DNA of 64,000 nt, taken from Phycisphaeraceae bacterium. Lineage in GTDB: Bacteria > Planctomycetota > Phycisphaerae > Phycisphaerales > Phycisphaeraceae. How positions within the stretch are numbered: position 1 is the first letter of the stretch; the number at the start of each line of letters is the position of its first letter. This document shows, in pieces, positions 27,794 through 37,176 of this stretch. Location of the stretch: contig JAJDCY010000011.1 in NCBI GenBank assembly GCA_029260595.1, positions 1 through 64,000 of the forward strand. The letters run 5' to 3'. The notes under the pieces are model-generated. The model saw only the letters and a program-made list of their open reading frames with translations. It had not been told where the DNA came from and searched no databases. The translations under genes were made by a program, and so were the position numbers.

Positions 27794-30700
27794 ATGAACA
27801 ACACGCCACTCCGCTCGGTCGCGCACACCGCAGCCGCCGCCGTAACAATCTGTCTGATCGCCGCCGCCACCCACGCCGCCAACGCCACCTGGGACGGCGG
27901 CGACGCCTCGTCGCCCAACTGGGGCAAGGACGACAACTGGACCGGCAACACCGCCCCCGACACCGCCGACACCGTCCGCTTCGGCGACGGCTACCCCTCC
28001 GGCGGCTTCGGCTCCGGCACCCCCAACCTCAGCGGCAACCGCACCGCCCTCGAAATGCGCATCAACCACACCGGCAGCCGCGACATCCTCACCACCAGCA
28101 CCGACACCCTCACCCTCACCAACGGCGACCTCAACCGCAACGCCTCATCCACCGGCAACCAGACCCTCGGCTCGACCATCGAGCTCGGCGACACCGGCGA
28201 CTGGGACATCAAAGGCGCCGGCTCGCTCACCCTCGACGCCCGCATCACCGGCCCGCACCCGCTGAACAAAACCGGTGAAGCCAGCCTCATCTTCGCCGGC
28301 TCGACCGCCAACGACTACACCGGCCTCACCACCGTCTCCGGCGGCACACTCCGCCTCGACAAATCCCCCGGCACCGACGCCATCCCCACCGACCTGACCA
28401 TCAACGCCTCCGCCGAGGTCGAGCTGCTCGCCGCCAACCAGATCAACAACGCCGCCACCCTCACCCTCAACGGCGGCGACCTGCGACTCAACGGCCACAA
28501 CGAAACCTTCAACGCCGCCAACCTCCAATCCGGCCTGCTCCACCTCGACAACGCCGACCTCACCCTCGACCAGATCACCCACACCGGCCCCGCCCAACTG
28601 CACCTGGGCAACGCCGCCACCAACACACTCACACTCGAATCCGGCACGCTCACCAGCCCCATCGACGGCGACGGCACCATCCTCAAGTCCGGCTCCGACA
28701 CACTCGAATTCACCACCGCCAACGCCAACGGCCTCACGCTTCAAATCAACAACGGGACCGTACAAACCAACTCCACCACCGCCAACCTCTTCACCAACAC
28801 CATCACCATCAACAACTCCGGAACACTCCAGCTCGACGACGACACCGACCACACACTCACCGCCCCGCTCAACGGCGGTGGCACCCTGCACAAAACCGGA
28901 GTCGGCGCCCTCACCTTCGATGTCTCCCCCGTCAGCAATCTCAACGTCCGGATCGACAACGGCACCTTCGTCGTCTCCGCGATCGACGCCAATCAATTCA
29001 AAAGCCCCATCACCGTCAACGCCCCCGGCACCCTCCAACTCGACGACGCATTCGACACCACATTCTTCAAAGAACTCGCCGGCACCGGCAACCTGCTTAA
29101 ATCCAACGCCTTCACCACCCTGCTCGGCAACGGCGATCCCGACCCCAACACCCACACCGGCCTCACCACCGTCAACGACGGCGAGCTGCACCTCAACAAA
29201 GCCAACAACACCAACGCCTTCGGCGGCGACCTGCTCGTCAACGGCTCCGGTTCCGTCCTCCTGCTGGCCAACCATCAGATCCCCGACACCGCCACCGTCA
29301 CCGTCGACGGCTCCGGCACGTTCAACGCCAACAACCACACCGAAACCATCCACACCCTGAACCTCAACGACGGCCAATTCCGGCTCGCCACCAACACCGT
29401 CACCACCTCCGACAAAGACTTCACACTCACCACGATCAACGACACCGGCAACGCAACCATCTTCCTCGGAAGCTCGGCGTCCAACACCCTCACCGTCCAC
29501 GACGGCAACATCGACAGCACCGTCTCCGGCAACGGCACGCTCAGGAAACAAGGCCCCGGTACGCTTGACTTCACCGCCAACGTCGCCGCCTCATCCACCA
29601 ACCTCAAGCTCAAAATCGCCGAAGGCACCTTCGCCACCACCGTCAACCGGCTCAACAAATTCACCACCATCCAGGGCATCAACGGCACGCTCAGCATCTC
29701 CGGCTCCGGCACGATCTCCGAACAACTCACCGGGACAGGCGGCCAACTCATCAAGACCGGCCCCGGCACCCTCACCATCGCCGGCCCCAACCCCAACACC
29801 TACACAGGCCAAACCACTATCGAAGACGGCACACTCATCTTCAACAAAACCTCCACCAACGCCGTCAGTGCCGACGTACACGTCGGCGACGACACCGGCG
29901 CCCCCAATTCCGCAACCCTCCAGCTAAACGCCGACAACCAGATCAACGACAACGCCAACCTCAACATCCTCAGCGACGGCCACTTCGACATGAACGGCCA
30001 CGCCGACTCCGTCCGCCAACTCACCGGCACAGGCACCGTCACCCTCGGCACCACACTCACCATCGACGCCACGGGCTCATTCCAATTCAACGGCACCCTC
30101 CAGGGCACCGGCGGGATCCACGCCAACCAGAACAACACCTTCACCCTTGGCGGCGCCACCCCCAACACCTACACCGGCCTGACCGAAGTCAACGACGGCA
30201 CGCTCCAACTCAACAAACCCGACGGCACCGACGCACTCGCCGGCGACATCCAGATCAACAACCAAGGCTCCACACTCAAACTACTACAAAGCAACAACAT
30301 CCCCGACACCACCGACATCACGATCGCCGACATAACCACCTTCGACCTCGCCGGACAAACCGAAACCATCAACAACCTCACCGGCCCACTCAACGCTGTG
30401 GTCACGCTCGGCCACCTCACCGTCGGCGCCGACAACGGCTCGAGCACCTACCAGGGATTCTTCACCGGCACCGGCTCACTCACCAAGACCGGCGCCGGCA
30501 CACTCACACTCGACCGCGCCATCGCCAACGACACCATCGACCTCATTATCGACAACGGCACCGTCGCGGTCTCCGCACCCGGCATCGAACTATTCAACTC
30601 CCCCATCACCATCAACGCCGGCGCAACCCTCGATCTCGACTCCAACCAAAAATCCAACCCCACCCTCGACGACACACTCACCCGCGAGCTCACCGGCCCC

Positions 30701-31747
30701 GGCAACCTCACCAAATCCGGCCCCGCCAAGACCCGCATCGGCATTAACGACTCCGCCCCCAACACCAACACCGGCCGGACCACCCTCAACGCCGGCACAC
30801 TCGAGTTCAACAAGTCCGGCGGCACCGACGCCATCGGCGGCGACCTGCTCATCAACGACGGCACCGCCCTCTTCAACCGCAACAACCAGCTCCCCGACAC
30901 CTCCACCGTCACCCTCGACGGCGGCGCCCTCGACCTCAACGGCAAGAGCGAAACGATCACCCTCCTCCAGCTCAACGCCCCCGCCGTCGCCAACCTCAAC
31001 GGCGGAAACCTCACCGCCGCCGTCAACGGCGACGGCACACTCACCGGCTCCGGCGCCGTCACCGGCGACACCGACCTCGACGGCGCCGTCGCCCCCGGCG
31101 CTTCACCCGGCGTCATCACCTTCGACGGCAACCTCACCCTCGGCCCCAACGCCACACTCAACATCGAACTCGCCGGCGCCGACGGCCCCGGCTCACCCAC
31201 AGGCCACGACCAGCTCGCCGTCACCGCCAACGCCACCCTCAACGGCACACTCCATATCACCACCCTCAACAGCTTCGACGAAAATATCATCCCCACCGAC
31301 GAATTTACCATTCTCACCTTCGCCACCAACAACGCCAACACCGCCTTCGGATCCCTCACCCTCGACGCCCCCTCAATCCCCGGCCTCTCCCTCACCCCCA
31401 CCTACCACGCGACTAGCCTCACCCTCACCGCCACCGCCACCCCCGGCGACGCCAACCTCGACGGCTCCGTCACCCTCGAAGACCTCGTCATCCTCGCCGC
31501 CAACTTCGACTCAACCGTAGGCCAACGCGCCTGGCGCCAAGCAGACTTCAACCTCGACACCTTCGTCAACGCCACCGACCTACAACTCGCCGCCCCCAAC
31601 TTCCAAGGCAACCCCGACACCCTCCTCTCCCTCGCCACCTCCCTCGGCGTCCACCTAACCCAAACCCCCGAACCGGCCACCGCCGCGATCCTCCTGTCCC
31701 TCGCCCTCGCCACACGGCCCACCCCATCCCGCCGCCGTCACGCCTGA
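27794..31747 (+). CDS. Autotransporter-repeat dockerin/PEP-CTERM surface protein
   Basis: 1317 aa. The open frame starts at 27701 inside the promoter; the ATG at 27794 begins a clear signal peptide (about 1-35, AAAAVTICLIAAATHAA). The opening module is TWDGGDASSPNWGKDDNWTG. At least six autotransporter-associated beta-strand repeats follow, each with a variant of LTKTGAGTLTLDR or NTYTGLTEVNDGTLQLNK. They are spread over about residues 135-1090 and alternate with DANQINDNANLNI-type turns. The C-terminus has the IIPTDEFTILTFATNN cassette, a dockerin pair (GDANLDGSVTLEDLV) and TPEPATAAIL-helix-SRRRHA. No strong Shine-Dalgarno site is seen. The role as a surface or matrix protein is inferred. Confidence 0.84.
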   Translation: MNNTPLRSVAHTAAAAVTICLIAAATHAANATWDGGDASSPNWGKDDNWTGNTAPDTADTVRFGDGYPSGGFGSGTPNLSGNRTALEMRINHTGSRDILTTSTDTLTLTNGDLNRNASSTGNQTLGSTIELGDTGDWDIKGAGSLTLDARITGPHPLNKTGEASLIFAGSTANDYTGLTTVSGGTLRLDKSPGTDAIPTDLTINASAEVELLAANQINNAATLTLNGGDLRLNGHNETFNAANLQSGLLHLDNADLTLDQITHTGPAQLHLGNAATNTLTLESGTLTSPIDGDGTILKSGSDTLEFTTANANGLTLQINNGTVQTNSTTANLFTNTITINNSGTLQLDDDTDHTLTAPLNGGGTLHKTGVGALTFDVSPVSNLNVRIDNGTFVVSAIDANQFKSPITVNAPGTLQLDDAFDTTFFKELAGTGNLLKSNAFTTLLGNGDPDPNTHTGLTTVNDGELHLNKANNTNAFGGDLLVNGSGSVLLLANHQIPDTATVTVDGSGTFNANNHTETIHTLNLNDGQFRLATNTVTTSDKDFTLTTINDTGNATIFLGSSASNTLTVHDGNIDSTVSGNGTLRKQGPGTLDFTANVAASSTNLKLKIAEGTFATTVNRLNKFTTIQGINGTLSISGSGTISEQLTGTGGQLIKTGPGTLTIAGPNPNTYTGQTTIEDGTLIFNKTSTNAVSADVHVGDDTGAPNSATLQLNADNQINDNANLNILSDGHFDMNGHADSVRQLTGTGTVTLGTTLTIDATGSFQFNGTLQGTGGIHANQNNTFTLGGATPNTYTGLTEVNDGTLQLNKPDGTDALAGDIQINNQGSTLKLLQSNNIPDTTDITIADITTFDLAGQTETINNLTGPLNAVVTLGHLTVGADNGSSTYQGFFTGTGSLTKTGAGTLTLDRAIANDTIDLIIDNGTVAVSAPGIELFNSPITINAGATLDLDSNQKSNPTLDDTLTRELTGPGNLTKSGPAKTRIGINDSAPNTNTGRTTLNAGTLEFNKSGGTDAIGGDLLINDGTALFNRNNQLPDTSTVTLDGGALDLNGKSETITLLQLNAPAVANLNGGNLTAAVNGDGTLTGSGAVTGDTDLDGAVAPGASPGVITFDGNLTLGPNATLNIELAGADGPGSPTGHDQLAVTANATLNGTLHITTLNSFDENIIPTDEFTILTFATNNANTAFGSLTLDAPSIPGLSLTPTYHATSLTLTATATPGDANLDGSVTLEDLVILAANFDSTVGQRAWRQADFNLDTFVNATDLQLAAPNFQGNPDTLLSLATSLGVHLTQTPEPATAAILLSLALATRPTPSRRRHA

Positions 31748-31803
31748 CCACTGTGCGCCGCGGGCCCCTGCCCCCTTCGGTTTCACGCCGCCTCGCCCGC
31801 CCT

Positions 31804-31809
31804 TAGACT
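31804..31809 (+). promoter_or_regulatory. Putative leaderless -10 box TAGACT of the K+ channel gene
   Basis: TAGACT lies 7 nt before the ATG at 31817. TTTCAC at 31781-31786 is a weak -35 with a 17-nt spacer. Confidence 0.45.
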
Positions 31810-31816
31810 GCCCGTG

Positions 31817-32665
31817 ATGCCCCCCTCGACCGACAACGACCGCACCAAGATCGCACCCGCGCAATCGAACTGGCGTGCATGGCTTCACGAAGTGATCTTC
31901 GAGGCCGACACCTACCTCGGGAAATTTTTTGACGTCCTGCTGCTGGTCATGATCGTGCTCAGCATCCTCGCTGTGATGCTCGAAAGCGTCGCCGCCATCG
32001 ACGCCGAGTACCACACCCAACTCACCATCGCCGAGTGGGTCTTCACCGCCCTGTTCACTGTCGAGTACGGCATGCGCCTGCTCTGTGTTTGCCAGCCGCT
32101 GCGCTATGCGCGCAGCTTTTTCGGCATCGTCGACCTGCTCGCGATCCTCCCGACCTACGCCAGCGTGCTCCTGCCCGGCTCGCAATCGCTGCTGGTCATC
32201 CGCGCGCTGCGCCTGCTGCGCGTGTTCCGCGTCTTCAAGCTCGCGCGGTTCCTCTCCGAAGCCGGCGCACTGCGTCAGGCACTGTGGTCCAGCCGCGCCA
32301 AGATCATCGTCTTCCTCTCCACGGTTCTCATCCTCGTAATCATCATGGGCTCGGCGATGTACCTGATCGAAAGCGGCGCCGACAGCGGCTTCACCTCCAT
32401 CCCCCAGAGCATGTACTGGGCCGTCGTCACCATGACCACCGTCGGCTACGGCGACATCGCACCGCTCACCCCGATGGGCAAGACACTCGCCGCCGTGATT
32501 ATGATTCTTGGTTACAGCCTGATCATCATCCCCACCGGCATCATCTCCGCCGAGATGGCTCAAACCGTGCGCAAGCCCACCACTACCCGCGCCTGCAGCA
32601 ACTGCCTGGCCGAAGGCCACGACCGCGACGCGCGCTTCTGCAAAGCCTGCGGCGACACCCTCTGA
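31817..32665 (+). CDS. Voltage-gated potassium channel, Kv type, with C-terminal zinc ribbon
   Basis: Inner-membrane tetrameric K+ channel subunit. 282 aa with six membrane segments. S1 is FFDVLLLVMIVLSILAVMLE. S4 carries the voltage-sensing arginines (RALRLLRVFRVFKLARF). The pore has the selectivity sequence TTVGYGD, followed by S6 (AAVIMILGYSLIIIPTGIIS). The cytoplasmic tail ends in two CxxC pairs (CSNCLAEGHDRDARFCKACG), a double zinc-ribbon-like knuckle, a recurrent but poorly understood appendix of bacterial Kv channels. An in-frame GTG directly precedes the ATG. It is convergent with the TatD-type gene, so not in an operon. Confidence 0.92.
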   Translation: MPPSTDNDRTKIAPAQSNWRAWLHEVIFEADTYLGKFFDVLLLVMIVLSILAVMLESVAAIDAEYHTQLTIAEWVFTALFTVEYGMRLLCVCQPLRYARSFFGIVDLLAILPTYASVLLPGSQSLLVIRALRLLRVFRVFKLARFLSEAGALRQALWSSRAKIIVFLSTVLILVIIMGSAMYLIESGADSGFTSIPQSMYWAVVTMTTVGYGDIAPLTPMGKTLAAVIMILGYSLIIIPTGIISAEMAQTVRKPTTTRACSNCLAEGHDRDARFCKACGDTL

Positions 32666-32709
32666 CCCGCCCGCGCTCGCGCCTCGTGCTACACACATCT
32701 AACTCGCAA

Positions 32710-33525
32710 TCACACACCCTCAACCGGCGCGAACCGATCGCTCTGCCCGAGAAACGCTGCCGGATTCTTGAGCACCACCCGCGCCGCTGCCGCCGCGTCG
32801 TGCCCCCGCCGCGCCAGCTCCAGCCGCGCCGCGGGCACGGACATCGGGTCGCCCCCGTGCCCCCAGTCCCCCGCCGAGTTCACGACCAGCCGCTCCGGCC
32901 CGTACATCTCGATGATGTCGGCCGCACGCTGCGTCGTGCACTTCGAGTCCGCATACAAACTCATCCCCGCCCAGTACCCCCGGTCCAACACCGCGCGCAC
33001 CGTGTGCTCCTCCACATGATCGATCAACACCCGCTCCGGCCGTATGTCCCCGTTGCGCCTGATCGCATCCATGATCAGCCGCGTCCCCTTGAGTTTGTCC
33101 TCCAGGTGCGGCGTGTGCACCAGGATCATCCGATCCAACCGCGCCGCCAACGCGATCTGCTCCTCCAGAATCGCCAGCTCGTTGCGCGTGTTCTTGTTCA
33201 ACCCGATCTCACCCACCCCCAACACGTTAGGCCGATCCAGAAACTCCGGCACCATCCCCAACACCTCGCGCGCCAGCCCCGGGTCCTCCGCCTCTTTCGG
33301 GTTGATGCAAATCCACGCGTAATGACGGATCCCAAACGCAGCCGCGCGCGTCGGCTCAAACTCCGTCAACTGCCGGAAGTAATCGTAAAACCCCTGCGCG
33401 CAGCTACGATCAAACCCCGCCCAGAACGCCGGCTCCGTCACCGCCACACACCCGGCCAGCGCCATCCGCCGGTAGTCCTCCGTCGTCCGGCAAACCATAT
33501 GAATATGCGGGTCGATGTAACTCAC
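32710..33525 (-). CDS. eboB: TatD-type metal-dependent hydrolase, EboB-like
   Basis: 271 aa, TIM-barrel amidohydrolase-type enzyme. Metal-site residues are IDPHIHM at the N-terminus, GVGEIGLNKNT, ILVHTPH, LIDHVEEHT and NSAGDWGHGGDP. The stretches TEPAFWAG and FGIRHYAWICINPKEA match what I remember of EboB proteins of the ebo cluster, which in cyanobacteria is needed to export scytonemin monomer precursors to the periplasm. The substrate is unknown. The start is GTG, overlapping the stop of the preceding gene by 4 nt (GTGA), so the two are translationally coupled. The other ebo genes are not adjacent; an EboD-like gene lies 15 kb away at 48122. TatD family is near certain, the EboB subgroup less so. 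Confidence 0.82.
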   Translation of the reverse strand: MSYIDPHIHMVCRTTEDYRRMALAGCVAVTEPAFWAGFDRSCAQGFYDYFRQLTEFEPTRAAAFGIRHYAWICINPKEAEDPGLAREVLGMVPEFLDRPNVLGVGEIGLNKNTRNELAILEEQIALAARLDRMILVHTPHLEDKLKGTRLIMDAIRRNGDIRPERVLIDHVEEHTVRAVLDRGYWAGMSLYADSKCTTQRAADIIEMYGPERLVVNSAGDWGHGGDPMSVPAARLELARRGHDAAAAARVVLKNPAAFLGQSDRFAPVEGV

Positions 33526-33866
33526 GCCCTACCCGCCTGAGGTCCCCGCGCCCCCGCCGCCCCCTCATACGCGCCAACAGCCCCCTGCTGCGCCGCGCTC
33601 GCCGCCGGGTCCACCGTCGGGTCGCTAAGCACCTCCAACACCCGCCGCGCCCGCTCCGCCTTCCCATCAACCAACACCCCGATCGCCGCGCGCAACGCCG
33701 CCACCCGAAAGTCCTCTCCGCCATCACACGCCCCATCCCCGCGCGCCCGCTCGACCCGATCCAAGAACGCGGCGATATCCACCACCTTCGCACGGTGCTC
33801 TAAAAAGTAAGCATCCACCACCGCGCCGCGCCCCATCGGACAATTCGCTCTGGTTGACTCATCCAT
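33522..33866 (-). CDS. Small protein coupled to the EboB-like hydrolase
   Basis: 114 aa, not recognised. The ATG at 33866 is chosen over upstream codons because GAGGGG lies 7 nt before it. The N-terminal half has a distinctive helical stretch VVDAYFLEHRAKVVDIAAFL, then a region rich in Ala and Arg (FRVAALRAAIGVLVDGKAER) and a low-complexity Gly/Ala tail. There is no signal peptide and no Cys motif. Its stop overlaps the GTG of the hydrolase gene, which points to a joint function, perhaps as a partner protein. I cannot assign it to EboA. Confidence 0.7.
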   Translation of the reverse strand: MDESTRANCPMGRGAVVDAYFLEHRAKVVDIAAFLDRVERARGDGACDGGEDFRVAALRAAIGVLVDGKAERARRVLEVLSDPTVDPAASAAQQGAVGAYEGAAGARGPQAGRA

Positions 33867-34033
33867 ACTCGACCCCTCTTCATCCACGCGCACACACCCG
33901 ATTCTCTCGCCGCGACACAACCCGCCCACCTCTCCTGCCGAAACCGTCACCACCATGGTAGGCTGTACACGCATAAAAGTCGGCCCCAACGCACACCGCT
34001 TCGCCCCCCGCCAACCCTCCGGGAGACCCCAAC

Positions 34034-35719
34034 GTGGCCAAGCAACACACCGACGCCCCCCAATCCGATCCCCACATCAGCCCCTCACCAGCGCCCACAG
34101 GCCGAACCCAGTGGGACGTCCTCGGCGATGTCATCCAGCGCCTCGGCCCCGGCGTGTTGATCCTCGTCGGCGCACTGTTCGCACTGTTCATGTTCCTCAA
34201 CACCTACGGCGAATGGGCCGACAGCGCACACCAGAAAACAGAGAGCGCCTACGTCTCCGCCGGCGAGATCAACGACCGCGCCGTCACCACCATCAACAAA
34301 GCACTCGACGCCTTCGAGCGTCTCCAAGCCATCAGCGACAACGAGTCCCGCAAAGCCACCGCCGCCGTCACATCCCAACGCGAAGCCGAAACCGCCCGCA
34401 TCGCGGCGGAAACACAACTCGCCAACACCCTCCAGCGCGAGCGCGACCAGCTCGACGCGATCCGCATCAACCACGAAGCCAAGATGCGCGAAATCCAGGC
34501 CAGGAGCGCTAAGTTCGAAGACGACCTGCGCACCCGCACCGCCAAAGCCGGCACGCTCCGCGAAGACATCGCCAAACTCATCGAAGACATCCGCACACAG
34601 ACCGCCCGCAACGACACCGCCGCGCTCGAAACCATCATCCTCCAGGTCGATGACTTCCGCACCAAACACCTCGTCGATGCCAACCAGCTCATCACCGCAT
34701 TCGCCCAGAACCCGTCCGCCGAAACCGCCAAGGCCCTGTCCGACCTCGAAGGCGTCAGCGCCGATAGCCTCCTTAAGATCGCCCGCGCCAACTCCCAGAA
34801 CTTCCAGGCCTGGACCCGCTTCGGCGAGCCCAAATCCGACGACTGGGCCTTCGTCGCGACCCTTTCGTCTGACCCCTTCAGCGTGCGAAACATCCTCGTC
34901 TTCACACTCGACCAAAACCGCATTTACACCGTCGAGTGGTTCGATCGGATCCTGATTTTCTCTACCCCCTCCCCCACCAACTGGGACGTCACTCAATATC
35001 TAGCCCTTGTCGGGTCCCCAACCGGTGGGTACGCCGCCGCGCCCGCCGACGAGCGCGCAATCACTGACGGCACATGGACACTCGCCGACGTAGTCAACTA
35101 CGAGGAATTCGACGGCTCCGTCCGCGCCAAGACCATCTCCGGCCAGGCTCCCACGCTACAGGTCGCCGACATCAACTTAGTGACCAAAAAGAACAGCGAC
35201 ATCGCCACACTCCTGCGCGACGCCGCCGATGAGGACACCCGTCTCGTACTCGACGGGCTCCAACGTGCCAAGACCTTCAGCCCCGCCAAGCTCATCCCCC
35301 CATCGCTCGGCTCAGGCCGATCCGACGCCGCATCACTGCGCAAAGCCGTCGTCGCCGCGCTCGACGCCGCCGTCAGGCGCGACGAATCGACCCGCACCGC
35401 CATGACCGGCGTCGGCTTCGCCCGCGAAGACTGGGGCCGCCTCGCCGCCGCCGCCCTGCGCGACGGATTCCGCCTGGTCAAGCTCGACGACACCCGCTCA
35501 CCCAACACCGTCCACATCGTCTTCCAATACCAGGACACCCAGTGGGGCCGCACCACAACCCAGCGAATACGCCTCGCGCTCACGCTCAAAGGCACGACCC
35601 CTGACGCCCACTGGCTCGCCACCGCGCTCACCGAGCACGACTCACCCGAATTCGACATCCGCCAACAATCCAGCCACGACCTCGAACAGCATGCGATGCC
35701 CCAATCCGCCGCCCCCTGA
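34034..35719 (+). CDS. Membrane-anchored coiled-coil protein of unknown function
   Basis: 561 aa. The start is GTG with GGGAG 8 nt upstream. A Pro/Ser-rich cytoplasmic leader is followed by one membrane segment (about 37-57, GPGVLILVGALFALFMFLNT), then a long charged coiled coil (about 65-250; runs such as ESRKATAAVTSQREAETARI). The C-terminal half (about 265-555) is globular, with FTLDQNRIYTVEWFDRILIF and VHIVFQYQDTQWGRTTTQRI, and looks like an alpha/beta domain I cannot name. No catalytic motif is evident. A scaffold or stress-sensing envelope protein is possible, but nothing in the context decides. Confidence 0.72.
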   Translation: MAKQHTDAPQSDPHISPSPAPTGRTQWDVLGDVIQRLGPGVLILVGALFALFMFLNTYGEWADSAHQKTESAYVSAGEINDRAVTTINKALDAFERLQAISDNESRKATAAVTSQREAETARIAAETQLANTLQRERDQLDAIRINHEAKMREIQARSAKFEDDLRTRTAKAGTLREDIAKLIEDIRTQTARNDTAALETIILQVDDFRTKHLVDANQLITAFAQNPSAETAKALSDLEGVSADSLLKIARANSQNFQAWTRFGEPKSDDWAFVATLSSDPFSVRNILVFTLDQNRIYTVEWFDRILIFSTPSPTNWDVTQYLALVGSPTGGYAAAPADERAITDGTWTLADVVNYEEFDGSVRAKTISGQAPTLQVADINLVTKKNSDIATLLRDAADEDTRLVLDGLQRAKTFSPAKLIPPSLGSGRSDAASLRKAVVAALDAAVRRDESTRTAMTGVGFAREDWGRLAAAALRDGFRLVKLDDTRSPNTVHIVFQYQDTQWGRTTTQRIRLALTLKGTTPDAHWLATALTEHDSPEFDIRQQSSHDLEQHAMPQSAAP

Positions 35720-35897
35720 TCCCGTACGCGCCAACGAACCGGAATCGGCCACCCAAACGCACGCCTCATTTGCATCACTGGTTAGGAAAAAATACGCCTG
35801 GCAGGCAGAAAATGCTGGAAAGACCCACCGTGGCACTGGTATATTGTACTCAGGCTTGCCGCGCCCCCCGAACCGCCACACCCCGGAGGAGAAAACC

Positions 35898-36641
35898 ATG
35901 ACCACACTCTGTCGTATCGCCCTGGCCCTCGTCGCCGCACTGACGATCACACCCCACACCCACGCCATCCCCTTCGCCGACTCCCAAGCCGATTTCTCCG
36001 ACACGCAAGGCCAAGCCAACTGGTTCTACGGCTTTATCGACCGCGGCGGTCCCACACCGACCGCCACCGCCTATGACCCCGATACCGACTTCGTTCCGTT
36101 CGACCTCTTCGACGCGCCCGCCCAACGCTGGGAAGCCACCGATGCGATCCTGCCCGCACAAAACATCGCGTTTCTTAGCATCAACCAGGACGGCGGCCAC
36201 CCCAGCGGCATCGGCCCGAGCGGCCAGGACAGCGTCATCTGGGCGACCCGCCGCTACGTCAGCGACATGGACGGGCTGATCGACATCGCCTTCGACCTGC
36301 GAAAAGAAAACATCAGCGAACCGCGCGGCGGCGGGATCATCGGCCGCATCTTCGTCGACGGTGTTGAGGTCTTCACCCAACCCATCGCCAACGACGACGC
36401 CACCGGCGTGCAAGGCGTCCTCTGGCACCCGGTCACCATTGGCACGCGCATCGATTTCGCGATCGACCCCACCGGCACCAGCCCCGGAAGCGACAGCGAC
36501 TTTTCCGCCCGCGCCGATGGCTCAATCTTCTCGGCTCAGATCTCCCAGAGTGTCGCGATGATCCCCGAGCCGCTCACCACAACCCTGACCCTGCTCAGCG
36601 CCACCGCCCTCACCCTGACCACCCGCCGCCGCGCTACCTGA
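35898..36641 (+). CDS. PEP-CTERM protein, small beta-sandwich type
   Basis: 247 aa. GGAGGAG lies 7 nt before the ATG at 35898, and the upstream part of the frame overlaps the preceding gene. Signal peptide about 1-23 (IALALVAALTITPHTHA). The mature domain contains ADFSDTQGQANWFYGFIDRG, ATRRYVSDMDGLIDIAFDLR and GIIGRIFVDGVEVFTQPI, a pattern of the PEP-CTERM family proteins with a lectin-like sandwich fold. The sorting tail is IPEPLTTTL-helix-TTRRRAT. Its function is probably envelope binding; the ligand is unknown. Confidence 0.83.
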   Translation: MTTLCRIALALVAALTITPHTHAIPFADSQADFSDTQGQANWFYGFIDRGGPTPTATAYDPDTDFVPFDLFDAPAQRWEATDAILPAQNIAFLSINQDGGHPSGIGPSGQDSVIWATRRYVSDMDGLIDIAFDLRKENISEPRGGGIIGRIFVDGVEVFTQPIANDDATGVQGVLWHPVTIGTRIDFAIDPTGTSPGSDSDFSARADGSIFSAQISQSVAMIPEPLTTTLTLLSATALTLTTRRRAT

Positions 36642-36728
36642 CCCCGCGCCTCCGCCACCCAACCGAATAACGCGCCGCCACCAAAGTAGCTGCGCCCAAT
36701 CACCTGCCCCACCACTACGCCAAGAAAA

Positions 36729-36814
36729 TGGCCCCGGCGGGACTCGAACCCGCACGAACCTTACGGTTCAGCGGATTTTAAGTCCGCTGCGTCTGCCAAT
36801 TCCGCCACAGGGCC
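36729..36814 (-). tRNA. tRNA-Leu (anticodon TAA)
   Basis: 86-nt class II tRNA. The acceptor GGCCCTG pairs with CGGGGCC (one G-U), and the D arm follows TGGCGGAATTGG. The anticodon stem AGCGG/CCGCT encloses a loop with TAA. The variable arm is GAACCGTAAGGTTCG and the T arm is GCGGGTTCGAGTCCCGC. The discriminator base is A. CCA is not encoded. Confidence 0.96.
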
Positions 36815-37176
36815 CCTTGAACACCACCCACCACCCGGAAACGGCGATTCTAGCAGGTCTCCACCACCCCGCGACCCGAATCGATACTCTCCAGCGAACC
36901 AACTACCCTCACCCCGCCCCAAACTGCCGTACCCATCGACCTCACCTCGACCACTATATACAACTTCTTTGTAAACAATCGTTTAACCTAATTTAATACA
37001 CTCGAGCCACATCTCCTCTTAGTGAACGCAGCCTTTAACATCGCTCAGAGCTAGCCTAGTATCTAATGCAGCATTAACTATGGAGCCGATTCTACTCGTT
37101 GATGAATACAGAACACGCTATGGACCGCCTGCCGCTCCTTGCTGACTACTGCAACCCATAACCGAGCTAGCCCATC
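36815..37176. other. AT-rich intergenic region upstream of the Fic gene
   Basis: Markedly lower GC from about 36950 to 37140 than anywhere else in the window. It contains TTGTAA (36969-36974), a 17-nt spacer and TTTAAT (36992-36997) as a possible promoter. A small inverted repeat TAAAC-AATC-GTTTA (36972-36985) overlaps it and could be an operator. No small gene was found. Confidence 0.55.

Noticed and set aside
36642..37176. tRNA-Leu as an integration site for the Fic gene
   Set aside because: Integrases normally use the 3' end of the tRNA gene, which points away from fic. No duplicated tRNA end and no integrase gene were found.
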